Positions 60,699-64,000 of a DNA stretch of 64,000 nucleotides are shown here, in pieces (the stretch's first letter is position 1; each line of letters opens with the position of its first letter). The translations under genes and the position numbers were made by a program. The DNA is from Paenibacillus sp. J31TS4 (GTDB lineage: Bacteria; Bacillota; Bacilli; Paenibacillales; NBRC-103111). Below the pieces are notes generated by a model, which worked only from the letters and a program-made list of their open reading frames with translations, had not been told where the DNA came from and made no database searches. The stretch covers positions 186,001 to 250,000 of the forward strand of contig NZ_BOSI01000003.1 in assembly GCF_018403265.1 (NCBI RefSeq). The letters are read 5' to 3'.

Positions 60699-62249
60699 CT
60701 ATTCCGCGACTGCGGGCGCTGGGCCCGCCGCTTCTTTCTCTCTGCTATCCTTGGCTGCAGCGGCGAACGCGGAGGCGGGAAGAACGGCCGCCGGCGCCTT
60801 GTCCGTCAGCGTCTTCACCAGCTTCTGCAGATCGATGCCGGACACGTCCTTCAGCATCTCGGGAGCGGTCGCCATCAGCTCGGTCACGTAGTTGCTGACC
60901 CGGGCGGCTCCGGCTCCGTTGCCGGTATCGACCACCGTCAGTTTGTCGATATTCTTGAGCGGCTCCGCTACCTTGCCGGCCAGCTCCGGCAGCATCTTGA
61001 CGATGATGTCGAGCACCGCGGCCTCGCCGAACTTCTGGAACGCTTCGGCCAGCTTCTCCTTGGCCTCCGCCTCCGCGAGACCGCGCAGCCGGATGACCTC
61101 CGCCTCCGCCGTACCCTTCGCCCGCTCAGCGTCGGCGATCGCAAGACCCTCGAGCCGCTTCTGCTCGGCGTTAGCCTTGGCTTCCGCCTCGATCCGGTAT
61201 TGATGCGCTTCCGCCTCCAGCATCTTCCGCGACTTCTCCGCCTCGGCCGACTGGACGACGGCGTACCGGTCGGCGTCCGCCTTCTTCTTCACTTCCGCAT
61301 CGTACTGCTTCTGCCGGACCTGAATCTCCCGCTCCTGCAGGTCGATCTCCTTGTCCTTGCGGACGAGCTCGACTTTCATCTGCTCCTCCACGACCGTCTG
61401 CTTCGCACGCGCCTCCTGGATGTGATACGCCTGGTCCGCTTCCGCCTTGGCCGTGTCCTGCTCCTTCTTAAAGGAGGCTACCTTCAAATCGCGCTCTTTC
61501 TCGGCCTCGGCGATGTTCGTATCGCGCAGCAGCTCCGCCTTCTGGCCTTCCTCGGACGCACGCGCCTTCTGGATCCGGGAATCCCGGATCGCTTCCGCCT
61601 CGGCGATGTCCGCGTCCCGCTTGACCGCGGCGATCCGGGGCTTGCCGAGCGCCTCGAGGTAGCCGTGCTTATCGCGCAGATCCTTGATGGTGAACGAGAC
61701 GATCTGCAGGCCCATCTTCTTCAGATCCTTGGCTGCGACTCCCTGCACCTCCTGCGCGAATTTGTCGCGGTTCCGGTAAACCTCCTCGACGGTCATCGTG
61801 CCGAGGATCGCCCGCAGATGGCCCTCCAGCACCTCTTGGGCCTCGCCCTTAAGCGCCTCGATCGGCTTGCCCATATACTGCTCGGCGGCCGTCGCCACAT
61901 CCTCGATCGCGCTGCCGATCTTGATGATCGCGACGCCGTCTGCAATAACGGGAACACCCTGCTCGGTATAGACCTCCGGCGTCGACACGTCGAGCTTGTG
62001 CGACAGGAGGGAGAGGAACTCGGCCTGCTGGAAGATCGGCCAGATGAAGGACCCTCCCCCTCTCACGATCTTCATCTTGCGCCCCGTCTCGTCCGTCTGG
62101 GTGTTGCGCGCGCCGAGGAACGAGCCGTTAACGATCATCGCTTGATCCGGGCCTACCGTCTTGTAGCGCGCCCAGAACGCCAGCCCCAGCACTACAATTA
62201 CGCCTACCACAATAGCAGGAATGAGCAAAAAGTCCGGCACTGCATCCAT
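60699..62249 (-). CDS. floT: Flotillin-like protein FloT/YuaG
   Basis: The 516-residue SPFH/Band 7 protein has an N-terminal membrane segment (LLIPAIVVGVIVVLGLAF), an SPFH domain (about 50-230), and a long Ala/Glu-Lys-rich flotillin coiled coil (DADIAEAEAIRDSRIQKARA; AEAEVIRLRGLAEAEA) before a C-terminal oligomerisation region. It scaffolds membrane microdomains. It lies 28 bp downstream of the NfeD partner gene. Confidence 0.96.
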   Translation of the reverse strand: MDAVPDFLLIPAIVVGVIVVLGLAFWARYKTVGPDQAMIVNGSFLGARNTQTDETGRKMKIVRGGGSFIWPIFQQAEFLSLLSHKLDVSTPEVYTEQGVPVIADGVAIIKIGSAIEDVATAAEQYMGKPIEALKGEAQEVLEGHLRAILGTMTVEEVYRNRDKFAQEVQGVAAKDLKKMGLQIVSFTIKDLRDKHGYLEALGKPRIAAVKRDADIAEAEAIRDSRIQKARASEEGQKAELLRDTNIAEAEKERDLKVASFKKEQDTAKAEADQAYHIQEARAKQTVVEEQMKVELVRKDKEIDLQEREIQVRQKQYDAEVKKKADADRYAVVQSAEAEKSRKMLEAEAHQYRIEAEAKANAEQKRLEGLAIADAERAKGTAEAEVIRLRGLAEAEAKEKLAEAFQKFGEAAVLDIIVKMLPELAGKVAEPLKNIDKLTVVDTGNGAGAARVSNYVTELMATAPEMLKDVSGIDLQKLVKTLTDKAPAAVLPASAFAAAAKDSREKEAAGPAPAVAE

Positions 62250-62277
62250 TCAAATCCACACCTCTCCAATAGATTGA

Positions 62278-62805
62278 TTAGCTGTCCAGCTCTTCGAGCT
62301 TGGAAACGAGCAGCGTTCCTTCCTTCACCTCCACGACGACGACTCGGGTTCCCGACGGAAGCTCCTCCTGCTCGAGGCTGGCGGCAATCTGGTTCGTTAC
62401 GCCCCCTCCCGCACGGATGAGCACCTCGCCGTAGCCCGCTGCCGGGACCGGCACGAGCACCTCGCCGATGCGGCCCTTGAGATCGGCGAGCGAGTAGCCG
62501 ACCGACGTCTCCATCCGGCGCATCGGCTTGACGTAGCCATAGACGATAGCCACGCCGCTCAATACTCCCGCCGCTCCGGCGCCGAGCACGACGGATCCCG
62601 GTGCCAGCGCCGTATACCGCGTGAGCAGAATGCCGGCGCCGCCGAACACGGTCACCGCTCCCGTCAGCACCATCGGCTGGAACGCATCGGCGGACAGGAA
62701 GTCGAACAGGCCGCCGAGCGCGTCTCCCAAGAGGTCACCGACCAGCACCGTGACCAGCGCGAACAAGACGCCGAAGACCAGACAGCCCCAGAACCAACCA
62801 AGCAT
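62278..62805 (-). CDS. NfeD-family membrane protein (YuaF type), flotillin partner
   Basis: The 175-residue protein has membrane helices at about 3-25, 45-62 and 68-92 and a C-terminal OB-like NfeD domain (GRIGEVLVPVPAAGYGEVLIRAGG, GTRVVVVEVKEGTLLVS). The start at 62805 has AAGGAGG upstream; the open phase extends further upstream but without a site. NfeD-type short proteins are typically paired with flotillin in Bacilli. Confidence 0.92.
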   Translation of the reverse strand: MLGWFWGCLVFGVLFALVTVLVGDLLGDALGGLFDFLSADAFQPMVLTGAVTVFGGAGILLTRYTALAPGSVVLGAGAAGVLSGVAIVYGYVKPMRRMETSVGYSLADLKGRIGEVLVPVPAAGYGEVLIRAGGGVTNQIAASLEQEELPSGTRVVVVEVKEGTLLVSKLEELDS

Positions 62806-62866
62806 GAGCGCAGCCTCCTTCCCCTTTCGCTTCTCCTGCTGCACTGGAGAACCTTCTACCTTTACA

Positions 62867-62892
62867 TACGGATTGCGCTTCCTTATGTTCCA
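62867..62892 (-). promoter_or_regulatory. Sigma-W-like promoter of the yuaF-floT pair
   Basis: On the minus strand TGGAAC (62887-62892), 16 bases, CGTA (62867-62870). The sigma-W consensus is TGAAAC-N16-CGTA, so there is one mismatch and exact spacing. A sigma-A-like TATAAT lies further upstream at about 62897-62902 without a good -35. B. subtilis yuaF-yuaG-yuaI are sigma-W controlled. Confidence 0.75.
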
Positions 62893-62932
62893 AATATTAT
62901 AACAATTTTCGATCGGCGTCCTCCTTTTCCAT

Positions 62933-62964
62933 AAAAAAGAAGCCATGCTCCAGCATGGCTTCTT
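62933..62964 (-). terminator. Terminator of dgoD
   Basis: On the minus strand AAGAAGCCATGC, loop TGGA, GCATGGCTTCTT, then TTTT: a perfect 12-bp stem 35 bases after the dgoD stop. Confidence 0.93.
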
Positions 62965-62999
62965 GTCAATCCTTGTCCATTATGCAGTCCGGCCGGTAT

Positions 63000-64000
63000 T
63001 TACCATTCGGCAACCGTGCCGTCGGCTTGGCGCCAAACGGGATTCTTCCAGTTGTGGCCGATGGCCGCCATTTCGCGGACCTTCGCTTCGTTGACCTCGA
63101 TGCCGAGACCCGGGCGCTTCGGAATGTCGACGAAGCCGTCCTTGTACTCGAACACTGTCTTGTCGACGAGGTAGTCGAGCAGATCGCTGCCCTCGTTGTA
63201 GTGAATGCCGAGACTCTGCTCCTGGATGAACGCGTTCGGCGAGCAGGCGTCCAAGTGGAGGCAGGCAGCGAGTGCGATCGGACCGAGCGGGCAGTGCGGC
63301 GCTACGGACACATCGTACGCTTCCGCCATAGCGGCGATTTTGCGCGTCTCGAGAATGCCGCCCGCGTGCGACAGATCCGGCTGGATGATGTCGACGATGC
63401 CCTGCTGGAGCAGCTCCTTAAAGCCCCAGCGGGTATACATGCGCTCGCCTGTAGCGATTGGCGTCGACGTATATTTGGCGATCTCGCGCAGCGCTTCGTT
63501 GTTCTCGGGAAGCACCGGCTCCTCAATAAACATCGGGCGGAACTGCTCGAGCTCCTTGGCCAGAATTTTGGCCATCGACTTGTGGACGCGGCCGTGGAAG
63601 TCCATGCCGACGCCGATCTCCCAGCCGACCGCTTCGCGGACGGCCGCGATGCGCGCGAGCGACGCTTCCACCTTGGAGTGCGAGTCGATGTAATGCATCT
63701 CCTCGGTCGCATTCATCTTCACGGCCGTGAAGCCTGCCTCGACCTGGCGCTTAGCCGCTTCGCCCGCATCGGCCGGACGGTCGCCGCCGATCCAGGAATA
63801 GACGCGGATCCGGTCGCGGCACGCGCCGCCGAGCAGATCGTATACCGGCGCGTTATAGAACTTCCCCTTGATGTCCCATAGCGCCTGCTCGATGCCCGAT
63901 ATCGCGCTTGACAGAATAGGACCGCCGCGATAGAACCCGCCGCGGTACAGCACTTGCCAGATATCCTCTATGCGCATCGGGTCCTTCCCGATCAAATAAT
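63000..64000 (-). CDS. dgoD: D-galactonate dehydratase (enolase superfamily), 5' end outside window
   Basis: About 333 residues are visible and the N-terminus is cut by the window edge (the phase is open to base 64000). The protein matches DgoD-type mandelate racemase-family enzymes along its length: [80 protein letters not shown] and [18 protein letters not shown]. Conserved acidic ligands and the catalytic His are present. It dehydrates D-galactonate to 2-keto-3-deoxygalactonate in the galactonate or pectin-related sugar pathway. Partner genes would lie outside. Confidence 0.93.
   Translation of the reverse strand, partial: YLIGKDPMRIEDIWQVLYRGGFYRGGPILSSAISGIEQALWDIKGKFYNAPVYDLLGGACRDRIRVYSWIGGDRPADAGEAAKRQVEAGFTAVKMNATEEMHYIDSHSKVEASLARIAAVREAVGWEIGVGMDFHGRVHKSMAKILAKELEQFRPMFIEEPVLPENNEALREIAKYTSTPIATGERMYTRWGFKELLQQGIVDIIQPDLSHAGGILETRKIAAMAEAYDVSVAPHCPLGPIALAACLHLDACSPNAFIQEQSLGIHYNEGSDLLDYLVDKTVFEYKDGFVDIPKRPGLGIEVNEAKVREMAAIGHNWKNPVWRQADGTVAEW

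Overview
The window is chromosomal DNA of a high-GC, endospore-forming Firmicute, most likely of the Paenibacillaceae (Paenibacillus or Cohnella type). The evidence is a GerA-type germinant receptor operon, a YhcN/YlaJ-type spore lipoprotein, an S-layer-homology (SLH) surface protein, a CIRCE element in front of groES-groEL, and a block (thiL-tsaE-tsaB-rimI-tsaD / ydiF / moaC / tatA-tatC / groES-groEL) that follows the Bacillus subtilis gene order. No rRNA, tRNA or CRISPR array was found.

Layout. 1-8.4 kb (minus strand): a surface polysaccharide cluster read as tyrosine phosphatase (CpsB/YwqE type), SLH protein, chain-length/kinase adaptor, tyrosine autokinase, CapD/EpsC-type nucleotide-sugar dehydratase, a membrane-anchored protein and a stalk-domain exported protein cut by the window edge. 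8.6-12.2 kb: a chorismate synthase, then an AT-richer island holding an internally deleted IS3-family remnant and a lipoprotein with glycosidase-like features. A partial copy of the groEL terminator lies on its left side and the complete terminator on its right. 12.2-18.4 kb (minus): groEL/groES, tatC/tatA, three molybdenum-cofactor genes and 5-formyl-THF cyclo-ligase. 18.6-20.6 kb (plus): an ABC-F ATPase. 20.9-21.1 kb: a cluster of DnaA boxes. 21.3-26.7 kb (minus): the tRNA t6A genes tsaD, tsaB and tsaE with rimI and thiL, a methyltransferase and a small acidic protein. 26.9-29.6 kb (plus): Ku with LigD split into separate ligase and polymerase genes. 29.8-31.2 kb (minus): cardiolipin synthase. 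31.4-36.1 kb (plus): a germinant receptor operon (A, C, small D-like, B). 36.2-38.2 kb: a NarL-type two-component pair. 38.3-42.6 kb: a methyltransferase and a NitT/TauT-type ABC importer. 42.6-46.6 kb (minus): MFS transporter, spore lipoprotein, GH15-like enzyme. 47-54.2 kb: two MGDG-synthase-type glycosyltransferases, an unknown membrane protein, a Gfo/Idh dehydrogenase and a NodB deacetylase with a second unknown domain. 54.4-60.4 kb: ABC-2 exporter, racemase-like protein, TetR, 7TM histidine kinase, NAD(P)-binding protein. 60.7-62.9 kb (minus): flotillin and its NfeD partner behind a sigma-W-like promoter. 63-64 kb (minus): D-galactonate dehydratase, cut by the window edge.

Themes. Much of the content concerns the cell envelope and the spore: capsule/S-layer, germination, spore-type NHEJ, glycolipid synthesis, flotillin and cardiolipin. 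No wholly new multi-gene system can be shown from sequence alone. The best leads are the DnaA-box cluster between ydiF and tsaD, the GerB-type permease with a glycine-rich linker and two extra membrane helices, the AT-rich island beside the duplicated half-terminator, the mosaic SLH protein, and sigma-G-like and sigma-W-like promoters ahead of ku/ligD and the flotillin pair. Start codons were reassigned by ribosome-binding site and family alignment from memory. Promoter calls are consensus matches only.
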